Source: Burkholderiales bacterium
Lineage (GTDB): Bacteria; Pseudomonadota; Gammaproteobacteria; Burkholderiales; Nitrosomonadaceae
Length of the DNA: 64,000 bases
Direction: 5' to 3'
Assembly: GCA_024235755.1 (NCBI GenBank)
Contig: JACKLV010000001.1
Span: 1-64,000, forward strand
Shown here: one piece after another, positions 36,548 through 46,131 of the stretch
Position numbering within the stretch: the first letter of the stretch is position 1
Layout: the number at the start of each line of letters is the position of its first letter
The notes under the pieces: generated by a model
What the model saw: the letters and a program-made list of their open reading frames with translations, nothing else
The model's database searches: none
What the model was told of the DNA's origin: nothing
Program-made: the position numbers and the translations under genes

Positions 36548-36994
36548 ATGAGTAACACAGCTGTTTATATCATTGTCGCGCTGATTGTAGGTGTACTGAT
36601 ATCATTTCAACCACCCATTAATGCGTCAATGGCAAGAATACTTGAAAGTCCGTTGCTTGCCGCGACAGTATCCTTGTTTATCAGTTGCATATTGATGTTT
36701 ATGCTGTGGTTGCTCAATGATAGCGGAAAAGATTTAGGCCAATTTGGGGTGCTTCCATGGTGGATTATTGTCGGGGGTGTTGCCGGTGCCATATTTGTCA
36801 CAAGCAGTATCATTATTGCGCCAGTCCTTGGTATGGCTGCATTTATCGTATGCATTATCGCAGGTCAGCTCATTGGATCGATTTTTATCGATCAATTTGG
36901 TTTGTTTGGAATGGAAATAAAAGAAATTAACATGCAAAAAACCCTTGGACTGATTTTGATATTTCTCGGTGTTATATTGGTTCGCTCAGACTAA
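36548..36994 (+). CDS. YdcZ-type DMT superfamily small transporter
   Basis: The 148-residue integral membrane protein has five predicted helices (about 4-20, 36-56, 69-89, 93-115 and 128-146). The family text is IVGVLISFQPPINASMAR near the N terminus, LPWWIIVGGVAGAIFV, and AGQLIGSIFIDQFGLFG, typical of YdcZ/DUF606. These are half-size drug/metabolite transporter-fold proteins that may pair with a second subunit; the substrate is unknown. It is convergent with mpl, 45 bases between stops. Confidence 0.88.
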   Translation: MSNTAVYIIVALIVGVLISFQPPINASMARILESPLLAATVSLFISCILMFMLWLLNDSGKDLGQFGVLPWWIIVGGVAGAIFVTSSIIIAPVLGMAAFIVCIIAGQLIGSIFIDQFGLFGMEIKEINMQKTLGLILIFLGVILVRSD

Positions 36995-37039
36995 GTCAGC
37001 CGCCATATTTAGTTGGTTTTTTTCAATTGGTGCTTATTT

Positions 37040-38425
37040 TTAAGCACTTACACATTGAATTTGCGCCATGAGTTTTTCATGAATTCCGCCAAATCCGCCA
37101 TTACTCATAATTAACACATGATCACCTGCTATCACAATCTCTGCAATCGCAGCAATGAGTTGTTGCAGGTCTCTGAAACACTTTGCTTTTTCTCCCAGAC
37201 TCGCTAATGCCTGCCCTGCCCAGTCGTCATCAGGGCTGAAGCAATAAACAACATCCGCACCATTCAGACTGCTGGCTAACTTATCTTTCCAGACCCCCAT
37301 TTTCATGGTATTGGAACGTGGCTCCAGTACTGCAATCATCCGCGCATTACCGATATGGCTGCGCAAACCGTCAATCGTTGTTTGAATGGCAGTGGGATGA
37401 TGTGCAAAATCATCATATACAGTAATTTGATTCACTACGCCACGGTTCTCCATGCGGCGTTTCACATTTTTAAATTGATGCAAAGCCTCGATACCCGTTT
37501 TTACCGGAATACCTGCGTGTCTTGCGGCAGCGAGTGCAGCCAGTGCATTCATACGATTATGCTGGCCTAATATATCCCATTGCAGCATTCCCTGTAATTC
37601 ATCTATGTAAAACACTTCAGAAGTGTTATTTTTGTGTGTAACAGAATGCCAGCCGGCCTGAATACCGAATCGTTCTACTGGCGTCCAGCACCCTTTAGCC
37701 AAAACGCGATCCAGATTCTGATCGCAACCATTGGCGACAATCAGCCCTATGCTTGGCACAATTCTGACAAAATGATGAAATTGCCGTTCAATTGCCGCCA
37801 GGTCATCAAAAATATCGGCATGGTCAAATTCCAGATTATTGAGAATGACTGTTTTGGGACGATAGTGAACAAATTTTGATCGTTTATCAAAAAATGCCGT
37901 GTCATATTCATCCGCTTCGATAACAAAAAATGGCGACACATCATTTGCTGCCCTCCGCGAATTGGACTGTATCGAACCGATGCGTGCAGACATGCCAAAA
38001 TTCTCCGGAATACCGCCTATCAAGAAACCCGGACACATACCGGCATACTCCAGAATCCACGCCAGCATTGAGCTTGTGGTTGTTTTACCATGCGTTCCTG
38101 CAACCGCCAGTACCCATCGGGTATCAAGGATATTTTCTGACAACCACTGCGGACCGGATATATACGGCAAGTTCAAATTCAGAATTTCTTCCATCAGTGG
38201 ATTACCGCGAGTAACAACGTTGCCAACCACAAAAATATCCGGTTTAAGCTGAATTTGATCTGCAGAAAATCCCTGAATTAACCTTATGCCTAAAGATTCG
38301 AGCTGTGCGCTCATAGGTGGATAAACATTTTGATCGCAGCCTGTAACGGTATGGCCGGATTCTTTTGCAATAGCGGCAATACCGCCCATAAATGTGCCAC
38401 AAATTCCTAGGATATGAATATGCAT
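37040..38425 (-). CDS. mpl: UDP-N-acetylmuramate:L-alanyl-gamma-D-glutamyl-meso-diaminopimelate ligase
   Basis: Mpl recycles murein tripeptide by ligating it to UDP-MurNAc in the cytoplasm. The 461-residue protein has the Mur ligase features: N-terminal IHILGICGTFMGGIA, ATP-binding AGTHGKTTTSSMLAWIL near 110-126, and FFVIEADEYDTAFFD near 166-180. GQHNRMNALAALAAARH near 271-287 and VYDDFAHHPTAI near 325-336 complete the pattern. Length is normal. It is transcribed after the two glycosyltransferase genes on the same strand, about 65 bases downstream of the GT fusion gene. Confidence 0.95.
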   Translation of the reverse strand: MHIHILGICGTFMGGIAAIAKESGHTVTGCDQNVYPPMSAQLESLGIRLIQGFSADQIQLKPDIFVVGNVVTRGNPLMEEILNLNLPYISGPQWLSENILDTRWVLAVAGTHGKTTTSSMLAWILEYAGMCPGFLIGGIPENFGMSARIGSIQSNSRRAANDVSPFFVIEADEYDTAFFDKRSKFVHYRPKTVILNNLEFDHADIFDDLAAIERQFHHFVRIVPSIGLIVANGCDQNLDRVLAKGCWTPVERFGIQAGWHSVTHKNNTSEVFYIDELQGMLQWDILGQHNRMNALAALAAARHAGIPVKTGIEALHQFKNVKRRMENRGVVNQITVYDDFAHHPTAIQTTIDGLRSHIGNARMIAVLEPRSNTMKMGVWKDKLASSLNGADVVYCFSPDDDWAGQALASLGEKAKCFRDLQQLIAAIAEIVIAGDHVLIMSNGGFGGIHEKLMAQIQCVSA

Positions 38426-38489
38426 AGTTCAGTTTCCGGTTGAATTACGATCGTTTATTACTCGTTGCTATATTAACGCATTGTCCGGT

Positions 38490-40478
38490 TTATTTCCGGC
38501 CGTAATAAATAGCGTATAGTTTTTGAGTTACATCACGCCGCAACATCCGGTTTAACCGGAACACAGTTACAAGCTTTATAATTAGCCAGATGCGTTTGAT
38601 AAATCCTTGTTGCCATTGTCGTGCTGAATTGCAAATACCGCTATCCAATAAAACCGTACGGCCGATTTTTTGCATGCGCAAACTGAGTTCTACATCTTCC
38701 ATCAGTGGATAGTCTGGATAACCTCCTATTTTTTTGATGGCAGCCGTACGGAAAAACTGTCCCTGGTCACCAAAACTTGCGCCCCCAAGTGTTGCGCGTG
38801 CATCGTTGAGCATTTCGATAATGAGCAATCGCATATTTGAAGTAGCAAACCGTTGTCCGACAGCACCACCGACAACGTCCGGGTTGCGTGCCAACACGTT
38901 CATGATTTTTTGGCTGACATTTCCATCACAAACGCAGTCTGCATGAACCACCAGTGCCACATCCGAATGTGAGACCTCTACACCTTTCCGAATCTGTGTA
39001 CCGCGACCCGGCCTAGTGGCCACCACACGTGCACCCAGTTGCTTAGCTATAGCCACTGTCTGATCCGTTGATCCACCATCGCATACAATAATTTCTTCTG
39101 CCCGGGGCAATAATGATTTTGCTGCCAGTAGACAGTTTCTGATTTGATCTTGTTCGTTAAGTGTGGGCACCAAAACTGACAGCGTTTCAGGTTTTGGCCA
39201 GGGCGTATCAGGCCGAAATCGCCGCGCGGCAACAAATCGCAGCTCATACACCAAAACCAGCAGAAAAGGCAACCACATTACCCACATGGACCACGTCGGC
39301 AGATGCCACGTACCCCCCTGCTCTACACTGTATAACGAAGTAAAATACACGCCACTTGTAAGGCTCAGCACCAGCCACGACAAGCCTGGATACAACGCAA
39401 TAAATGGTAAAATCCAAAGAATGTACCAGTAATGTACGACAGGTAAAAAGAATACCAATGCTGAGATCAATAAATAGGCAGCCTTGAGAGGATTTTTGAC
39501 AGTCCGAATAGTCCACAGTGCAACCAATCCATATAGCACCGTCACAATACCCGTTGCCCAAATGACTTGTCCGTGCAGCATATAATTAATCACGCCATGT
39601 ACCGGGCCGTTAAATGCGTTCATTCCGCCAAATGCCCACAGACCCTGCAGCATATTAGGCAGAGTATCTAGAAAAACCAGTGAAGACAACATCAGCGGAA
39701 CAAGCAACAACCAGCCATACCGCCAGTTGCAGTGCCAAAGATAATACGGAACCAGCACAATAGCGACAATTTTGATCTGAATGGCGATACTCAGCCATAA
39801 CCAAGCCCAGGAATATGCACGTTTCTCAACGTTTAGTAATGACAACATAATCGCTAGTATCATCAGCACGTCAAAATGCGCTTCACCGGCGATTGCGAAC
39901 AGTGTTAACGGATTGAGTGCATAAAAAATCGCATTCCGCACATCCATTCCGTATTGTTTGAGCAAGACAATCAACACACTTATGACGCATAAATCAACGA
40001 TGACAAATACTAACTTAAACATCCAGGGTGTATAAGCTATACCGCCGACAGCAGCAAATACCAACTCGGCAAGCGGTGGATACACTGTGAACTTGTCCTT
40101 GTGATTCATGTGTTCCCAGTAAGCATCGCGGTGACTGTCATAATATGCATGATCAGCCGGAAACCGGTATGGACTCTCGCCTATCGCAGTGATCTTTCCT
40201 TCCCATAAATACCGATAAACATCATCGGAAACTGGCACGCCCATTGTTGGCATACGTACAATCAGCGAAATCAGTAGGATTAACCCGAATTTCCGGGACG
40301 TACTTAGCCCATCAGGAAAGCATAGCCAGGTGCCAATAAATCCAATAAACATGATTCCATAGGAAAGAAGCGTCACCGAAGCCCTGTTCATCGCCGCCCA
40401 ATGCGTCCAGTGCAGTGCTGCCGCAAAAAATACCACTATCAGCGAGCAAACAAAACAGACCGAACGTATGCTACTCAT
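38490..40478 (-). CDS. Fusion of a polytopic GT-C-type membrane glycosyltransferase and a GT2 (TIGR04283-type) domain
   Basis: Of 662 residues, about 1-415 form a polytopic membrane region (roughly eleven helices). An early loop there reads PVSDDVYRYLWEGKITA near 77-93, the acidic pair expected in GT-C mannosyl/glycosyltransferases. From about 432 a soluble GT-A domain follows: LSVLVPTLNEQDQI, IIVCDGGSTDQT, HADC, FGDQGQFFR and DYPLMEDVELSLRMQKIG, characteristic of the TIGR04283 group. The family association is from memory. The fusion suggests two sequential sugar transfers on a lipid-linked acceptor. It follows the cellulose-synthase-like GT2 gene by 58 bases, probably in one transcription unit. 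Confidence 0.82.
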   Translation of the reverse strand: MSSIRSVCFVCSLIVVFFAAALHWTHWAAMNRASVTLLSYGIMFIGFIGTWLCFPDGLSTSRKFGLILLISLIVRMPTMGVPVSDDVYRYLWEGKITAIGESPYRFPADHAYYDSHRDAYWEHMNHKDKFTVYPPLAELVFAAVGGIAYTPWMFKLVFVIVDLCVISVLIVLLKQYGMDVRNAIFYALNPLTLFAIAGEAHFDVLMILAIMLSLLNVEKRAYSWAWLWLSIAIQIKIVAIVLVPYYLWHCNWRYGWLLLVPLMLSSLVFLDTLPNMLQGLWAFGGMNAFNGPVHGVINYMLHGQVIWATGIVTVLYGLVALWTIRTVKNPLKAAYLLISALVFFLPVVHYWYILWILPFIALYPGLSWLVLSLTSGVYFTSLYSVEQGGTWHLPTWSMWVMWLPFLLVLVYELRFVAARRFRPDTPWPKPETLSVLVPTLNEQDQIRNCLLAAKSLLPRAEEIIVCDGGSTDQTVAIAKQLGARVVATRPGRGTQIRKGVEVSHSDVALVVHADCVCDGNVSQKIMNVLARNPDVVGGAVGQRFATSNMRLLIIEMLNDARATLGGASFGDQGQFFRTAAIKKIGGYPDYPLMEDVELSLRMQKIGRTVLLDSGICNSARQWQQGFIKRIWLIIKLVTVFRLNRMLRRDVTQKLYAIYYGRK

Positions 40479-40536
40479 TTCTTTTGCCGATTAAGTAATG
40501 AATAACTGCATTGATTGAGTTCTGCACGCGCATGCT

Positions 40537-42057
40537 TTACTGACCGCTCTCGAGCCCTTCTTTAAAAGAGAAAAACCCCACCCATAGAAAACCACACGCA
40601 TAAATCAATAAAAAAGGCCCAACCATATAATGTTTTGCTTCAATATAGACAATCAGACTGACCGTGCAATAAAGCCCGAGGATAATTTCAAATATCGGGA
40701 AGACCGGTGCATTGACACGGTATGCATAGTATGGATTGTTTGTTTTAGATCGATCGCTGCCACCGCATTTAGGTGTACGCACGAAACCGCTTTTAACGTT
40801 GAAAATCGCTTCGAAAACTGCGCGCGTATTCGACAATGCGATACCGACGCCGACACACATCAGCGCCGGCAGAAACAGCAGTTTTTTAAAGCCGGTCCGT
40901 GTTGCAACCTGGCTACTGATATACAATGCATTAGGACCGCAGACTGCCATCAGAATGCACAACATGCAAATAACCATTAACTGCCAGGGTATCTGCATAT
41001 TTAGCGTTAATAACACAGGCAGTGTCAACACGGACAAAAACACCATAATCGGATGAATACCGTAATGCGTTAAATGTAAAAACGCCTGGATTTTAGCCAT
41101 CAAACTGGCTTGTGACCGTAACACGCGCGGATAAAGCTTGAGGGCGGTTTGTATTGAGCCTTTGGCCCAACGGAACTGCTGGCTTTTAAATGCAGTATAA
41201 GACTGCGGCAATTCAGCTGGTACAACAACATCCGCCAAAAAACCCGCACGCCATCCGACCAGCTGGCAGCGGTAAGACAAGTCCATGTCCTCGGTTAATG
41301 TGTCGGCCTGCCAGCCACCTGCATCTTCAATAGCAGCCTTGCGCCAGAGTCCAGCCGTACCATTAAAGTTCATGAAAAAATTGCTGTAGGCGCGCGCACT
41401 TTGTTCAATCATAAAATGACCGTCAATACCGATGCTTTGCGCTTGTGTCAGGATAGAATGCCCTGCATTCAAATGCCCCCAGCGCGCCTGTACAAAGGCC
41501 ATCCTGCCATCGGCGAGCAATGGCGGCACCATGCGTTTTAAATAATCTCTGGGAGGAACAAAGTCACCATCGAAAATTGCAACAAGCTTTCCTTTACAGC
41601 ACTGCAAGCCTTCTACGAGTGCGCCGGCCTTATATCCCTGACGATTCCTGCGCCTGAGCACCTGAACATTTTTACCTTCCAAACACAGCGATGCAGCGAT
41701 TGTATCGACGATCTGCCGGGTTTCATCTGTTGAATCATCCAGAATCTGAATTTCATGCCTGGACGCCGGGTAATCCATCGCAGCGACTGCACGGATTACG
41801 CGTTCGGCCACGTTCGCTTCGTTATACAGTGGAATTTGCGTAGTTACATATGGCAATGAGGCGGGATCGGAATCGACAGCCTGTAACTGCTTGCCAAATA
41901 TGCTGGCGTGTCTGCGTGTTTTCCAAAAACGCCACACCATGTAATAACAATTCACACCATAGACAAACAGTGTTAATACGCAGAGCACGTAAATACTGAA
42001 TAATAGAGTTGCTAACATTGAATCATAGAGTTGCTGAAAATCCAGTCTGCAACGCAT
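40537..42057 (-). CDS. Processive-type GT2 glycosyltransferase (cellulose synthase/CslA-like)
   Basis: The 506-residue protein has an N-terminal membrane helix (about 14-38), a cytosolic GT2 domain, and four C-terminal helices (about 330-350, 356-380, 395-415, 465-500). The D,D,D,QxxRW signature is complete: DDSTDET near 106, FDGDFVPP near 164, LTEDMDLSY near 259 and QQFRWAKGS near 298. Such enzymes make beta-linked polysaccharides or glycolipids from nucleotide sugars; the product is unknown. An alternative start is the Met at 42018 (MLATLLFS). It lies just upstream of the GT-C/GT-A fusion gene. Confidence 0.86.
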   Translation of the reverse strand: MRCRLDFQQLYDSMLATLLFSIYVLCVLTLFVYGVNCYYMVWRFWKTRRHASIFGKQLQAVDSDPASLPYVTTQIPLYNEANVAERVIRAVAAMDYPASRHEIQILDDSTDETRQIVDTIAASLCLEGKNVQVLRRRNRQGYKAGALVEGLQCCKGKLVAIFDGDFVPPRDYLKRMVPPLLADGRMAFVQARWGHLNAGHSILTQAQSIGIDGHFMIEQSARAYSNFFMNFNGTAGLWRKAAIEDAGGWQADTLTEDMDLSYRCQLVGWRAGFLADVVVPAELPQSYTAFKSQQFRWAKGSIQTALKLYPRVLRSQASLMAKIQAFLHLTHYGIHPIMVFLSVLTLPVLLTLNMQIPWQLMVICMLCILMAVCGPNALYISSQVATRTGFKKLLFLPALMCVGVGIALSNTRAVFEAIFNVKSGFVRTPKCGGSDRSKTNNPYYAYRVNAPVFPIFEIILGLYCTVSLIVYIEAKHYMVGPFLLIYACGFLWVGFFSFKEGLESGQ

Positions 42058-42162
42058 TCAAATTTTTGCAAAACATTTTACCATTCCTGTAGGAATGAAT
42101 TGCGTTCAAGTTCTTTTCACGCATACATTTGAGCACGACAAGCAGTTGATTGTTACATACTT

Positions 42163-43350
42163 ATGCTAACATTTTGGTTGCGACTAATCCCGGTAAAAAC
42201 TATGAATGAAAAAAATTGGTGGCTCTTTTCGGTGATTGTTTCCATCGCACTGATGATTTTTCTGTCTCATCAATGGTTCAGGATGAACATGTACGAAGTG
42301 GAGCGAACGGAACTAGTTAATGAAGCTATGACCAACGCTTACTTACAAAAGCACTGGGAAAACAGACTTAAAGAATATGGGTATGTCGACCAGCCCACGC
42401 TAAAAGTCAAAACAGGCATTTTCATTCAATCGCTAAAATTTTCCAATTCATCCGATGTCGAGCTTTCAGGTTATATCTGGCAACGATATCTGACCGGCAT
42501 TCACGATACGATTAAACCCGCACCTCCCCAAGCCGGTTTTGTTTTACCGGAACAAGTCAACTCTGGCGATACGATTGTACCGCAGGAAGCATATCGGATA
42601 CGAAGTAACGATGAAGAAATCATCGGTTGGTATTTTGAAGCAACAATCCGACAACCGTTTGAATATAAGTTGTATCCTTTTGACCACAAAACTGTCTGGA
42701 TACGAATGTGGCACTATGATTTTTCGAAGAATGTTGTTCTGGTCCCGGATTTTGGCGCTTATCAATCGACTGCACCCGACCGAATCTTTGGTATAGAAAA
42801 AAATATCGTTCTCGGCACTTGGAATCAGGAAAACACATACTTCGATTACAAATATTCCAGTTATGACACCGATTTTGGTATTGCCGATTATATCGGACAG
42901 AAAGGCTTTCCTGAATTGCATTTCAACATTGTTATAAAACGCAAATTTGAGAATGCATTTATTATTTTTTTATTGCCGGTATTACTGGTCGCCACATTGC
43001 TTTTTGCCGCTTTGTTAACGGTCAGCAAGGAACCTGGATTGATCAATAAGCACGGTTTCAACACATCAGGTTTTATCGGCGCTTGCTCTGCGTTGTTTTT
43101 TGTAGTTATGCTTGCGCATATACAACTCAGAGAACAGTTCTCAGGCTCCGGAATCGTCTATATGGAATACTTCTATATACTGATGTATATCTATCTTGTG
43201 ATTGCTGTCATGAATACTTACATTTTCTCAATGGGTATCGCAAAGCGGTTGACTTTTATTCATTACCGGGACAATCTGATACCGAAAGTGGCATACTGGC
43301 CGCTAACGCTGATAGCCATCATATGCATTACCGAAATAATTATGAATTAA
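42163..43350 (+). CDS. Membrane protein with pentameric ligand-gated ion channel-like architecture
   Basis: The family is not firmly recognised. Of 395 residues, an N-terminal helix (about 20-36) is followed by about 220 residues of beta-rich extracytoplasmic sequence and four closely spaced C-terminal helices (about 264-287, 302-320, 331-357 and 377-394). Several points match Cys-loop-type channels. VKTGIFIQSLKF leads to GYIWQRY (strand 1-2 region, W106). YPFDHKTVWIRMWHY (171-185) sits where eukaryotic receptors have FPFDxQ. HFNIVIKRKFENAF runs directly into a first helix containing Pro272. No Cys-loop cysteines are present, as in bacterial homologues. The additional N-terminal helix is atypical. 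A start at 42202 (MNEKNWW) is also possible. The gene stands alone. Confidence 0.6.
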   Translation: MLTFWLRLIPVKTMNEKNWWLFSVIVSIALMIFLSHQWFRMNMYEVERTELVNEAMTNAYLQKHWENRLKEYGYVDQPTLKVKTGIFIQSLKFSNSSDVELSGYIWQRYLTGIHDTIKPAPPQAGFVLPEQVNSGDTIVPQEAYRIRSNDEEIIGWYFEATIRQPFEYKLYPFDHKTVWIRMWHYDFSKNVVLVPDFGAYQSTAPDRIFGIEKNIVLGTWNQENTYFDYKYSSYDTDFGIADYIGQKGFPELHFNIVIKRKFENAFIIFLLPVLLVATLLFAALLTVSKEPGLINKHGFNTSGFIGACSALFFVVMLAHIQLREQFSGSGIVYMEYFYILMYIYLVIAVMNTYIFSMGIAKRLTFIHYRDNLIPKVAYWPLTLIAIICITEIIMN

Positions 43351-43469
43351 TTGATCGCCGGGGCTGTGAAATTCTATAGTTCAGCGCCGTATTAAACGCA
43401 AAAAGTATTAATATTCTTGATAGAACACAGGATTTGCAGTGAAAAATTGGATTGAATACTGATTGTTAA

Positions 43470-44408
43470 TCAAGTAGTCAGGCCAATAATTCCCTGGTAG
43501 ATTGCTTTGATCTTAAGATCTGTGTACGCATCCAGACCGGTTACCACGGCACCACCCGAAGGATGAATCTTGATCAATTTACGACCACTGTAGGTAGTTT
43601 CAAAATGCGCATAACCGGCTGTTGGTATCGTTGTAGCTTCATAAGCGCTTAAATCCGGATTAAAGTCTTCCCGGTTCGTCATGGCTAGCTTAGCGGCCGT
43701 CTTGAATTTACGCATCTTGGACTTTGAAGCAAAAAAATAGTCGATTTTATTCACTTCAGTAAACACTGCGGGGCCGCTGCCGTGTTGTTGCCTTAGTCGC
43801 CCGCTATTTGTCCCCTGTACAAAATATAAGGTGGGCAGTCTGTCCTCAGCCTGGGTTAGGAACTTAAGATTGGCGGCACTGAACAAAGCTGGCACGGTTC
43901 TGACTTGGTTTTTAGCACGCTGAATCGCATTGAGCAACTTCTGTTTTGCGGACAAGTTTTGTTTATCATTTTTTGTGAAATTATGCACGGTTTGTGACCA
44001 ATCCCAGTTTGCTATGATTATTTTTTCTGCCATGTCAGCCACTTCTGCAAGCAACTGAGTAGTATCTACATCAGCACCGTCCAACTTAATGACTCTTTGC
44101 ACCGCAGTAACAGGTTTGGTTAGATTGGTGCTGATCTGAGGCAAGGCATGATTGGTTCGAGCGCTGTTCTGTTTCGCTTGTTTGCGTTGCGCAGCCATAC
44201 GCGGACTGTTATGCAAAGACTGAATAGACAAACGCTGCGCAATCATTTTTGGGCTGCCATGGATATCCGCTAACATTTTCTGTTGTACAATCATTTCTGC
44301 TCGACCTACCTGATTATTCGACGAATTAAGTGACCGGGATCTGATGTCCGCAGCGGCTTGAGTCTGGTTTTCCTGGCGCTCCGATGTTGTTGACCGTGTT
44401 TTCTTCAT
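43470..44408 (-). CDS. Protein with DUF4157/eCIS-effector-like N-terminal repeats
   Basis: The 312-residue protein has no signal peptide or membrane helix. Its N-terminal 120 residues are polar and contain repeated units (HGSPKMIAQRLS, HNSPRMAAQRKQ) and a VQRVI block. I associate this with proteins carrying the DUF4157 (eCIS core) region and with cargo loaded into extracellular contractile injection systems. The C-terminal 190 residues (YFVQGTNSGRLRQQHGSGPAVF, DYFFASKSKMRKF, KIHPSGGAVVTGLDAY) form a domain I do not recognise; an enzymatic or toxic role is only inference. No injection-system structural genes are in the window. A frameshifted lipase lies just upstream on the same strand. Confidence 0.6.
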   Translation of the reverse strand: MKKTRSTTSERQENQTQAAADIRSRSLNSSNNQVGRAEMIVQQKMLADIHGSPKMIAQRLSIQSLHNSPRMAAQRKQAKQNSARTNHALPQISTNLTKPVTAVQRVIKLDGADVDTTQLLAEVADMAEKIIIANWDWSQTVHNFTKNDKQNLSAKQKLLNAIQRAKNQVRTVPALFSAANLKFLTQAEDRLPTLYFVQGTNSGRLRQQHGSGPAVFTEVNKIDYFFASKSKMRKFKTAAKLAMTNREDFNPDLSAYEATTIPTAGYAHFETTYSGRKLIKIHPSGGAVVTGLDAYTDLKIKAIYQGIIGLTT

Positions 44409-44555
44409 GCCACCCCCTCTTACTTTCGGATTAAATCAAATCAGATCATAGATAAACAAACTGACTCAGCGAATTGCAACTTGATTCGAGATTTGTGTAT
44501 AAATCAAATCAGCCTTTAGTGTCGATATGGATTCCATATCCGTCAGCTTATCCCA

Positions 44556-45460
44556 TTAATCTGCATGCTGATCCAGATAAACTTCGCGTGACGAGTAAGG
44601 CACCTGAATGGCTTTGGCAAGTATGCTATTGATATTTTTTAGATAATTGGCGATGAAGTGTTCCTTGACGCTTTCATGGTCGATATTGTCCCAGAAACCT
44701 TCCACTTTCTTTGTTTCTGCCTGATGTTGTTCAAGATAAATATACTCAACACCTTTCAGAAGAATCACTTCGTCTCCCATATGCTTGTAACTGCCATGCA
44801 GCGCATTCACTAATGTGGCGGGCGGTAATAAAGGAACAACATCGTTTTCATTAACTATTCGTGTTAATGGAAGCGTGTGATACCGCAGCGCACCTTGTTT
44901 GTTGGTAAATTTGGGTTGACTGAAATTTATGAGTCTATCGATATCAAAACCGTCTTCATACAGATAAATCATCAATAAAGCAGCGATTGCAGCACCTGGC
45001 GAATGATCTGTCAGTTTCACCGCATAATCTTTTTTTAAATAAGGTAGAATATCCTGATAAATTTTGAATGCATCTTCATCAAATCCTTTATGCACATAGA
45101 TGTTCAGCTTGTTATTTTTTGATTGGATATATTCCGCATCTTCCTTGATATTTTTCAGATTTGCGGTTCCGCGAACACTGATAATCTGGATTATCCGTGC
45201 TGTATCGAATTCAAGAAAATACTGTACCTGCGTATTACCAACCCGTGCAACGCGCGCGGTGTCCGGAAAGCCGCTTTAATCTCCGTTTCTGAATTGTAGG
45301 CTGCACTTGCACGCACGGCAAACCATTTTATGGCATTGAAATCAATCTTTTTTTCGACATCCGACACTTGGGACACCGTGTTTCCCAAGTGCATATTACA
45401 ACCGGAAGCAGCAAATAGCGTCAACGCAAACACAAGTAATCCTGATTCTCCTACGTGCAT
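44556..45460 (-). pseudogene. Class 3 lipase-like lipoprotein, frameshifted
   Basis: Two frames form one gene. The 5' frame from 45460 encodes a lipoprotein signal with lipobox LFAASGC and a mature part KKIDFNAIKWFAVRASAAYN. The 3' frame to 44556 encodes DEDAFKIYQDILPYLK, VKLTDHSPGAAIAALLMIYL and RIVNENDVVPLLPP, the layout of a lipase_3 alpha/beta hydrolase with catalytic Ser (and Asp in ENDVVP). Adding one T at the coding TTT run (plus 45267-45269) restores FPDTARVARVGNTQVQYFLE and IISVRGTANLKNI, bridging the two. The nucleophile elbow is DHSPGAA rather than the usual GHSLGGA, so even the repaired protein may be atypical. It is probably outer-membrane or periplasmic. Confidence 0.8.
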
Positions 45461-45604
45461 AGTTTGAATCTCCTTATCTTTGTAATGCTCTCCGAAATAC
45501 GTGCGACAGCCCGCATGTCAACTTTTTAGCTGGTCACTTTGAGTATTGGTCGCTAATGATTGTATAAAATAGGATTTGTCAGTGCGGTAACTAGCATTCT
45601 CACA

Positions 45605-45982
45605 TCACAAACGCCCGCTTGCTTTTAGGCGTTGTTTGACCATACGGCGATAGAGGGTTGACACTACGGGTCGAATTATCGGCAAACCGATTAACCATGC
45701 AAACGGCTTGAGTCGCGGCACGCGATTCATCAGCAAAATATAGGCATCAAGCTCAGAATAAACCCGCTGATTCTCGTCGCGCACATGCAATTCTGTTTTG
45801 GCTTTGTATGGATCGATACCGATGTTACGCAGCTGGTCATCCCGACCGGTAATATCAAACCAGCCTACTTCCTCACCCGCTTCACCGGCCATTTTTTTAT
45901 AGTCTTCGCGGTCTTTAATGCAACTGGGGCACGCACCGTCATAAAAAACAGTGATTTTTTCTTTGGTCTGATCCATTCTCAT
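45605..45982 (-). CDS. DCC-family thioredoxin-like protein (DUF393)
   Basis: The 125-residue cytoplasmic protein begins ITVFYDGACPSCIKDREDY, with the DGxCPxC motif of the DCC family (C19 and C22 approximately). It ends with WLIGLPIIRPVVSTLYRRM, which is also typical. Members are predicted thiol-disulfide oxidoreductases of unknown role. The gene is isolated and divergent from the MscS-type channel gene. Confidence 0.9.
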   Translation of the reverse strand: MRMDQTKEKITVFYDGACPSCIKDREDYKKMAGEAGEEVGWFDITGRDDQLRNIGIDPYKAKTELHVRDENQRVYSELDAYILLMNRVPRLKPFAWLIGLPIIRPVVSTLYRRMVKQRLKASGRL

Positions 45983-46131
45983 TTCCCAGATAAAAACGGC
46001 GTATTAGTGTATTTTAGCCTACTAATATGTGTTTATGTATATATCTGTGCATCGCCGCGATTACACAGTAATATAATGACAACTATCAGGCATGTTAAAT
46101 TTTTTACTGCATTTTTATATCTGAAAACTCA

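Noticed and set aside
37030..37047. Hairpin GTGCTTA/TAAGCAC as terminator between ydcZ and mpl
   Set aside because: It overlaps the mpl stop codon and is followed by no T-run on either strand.
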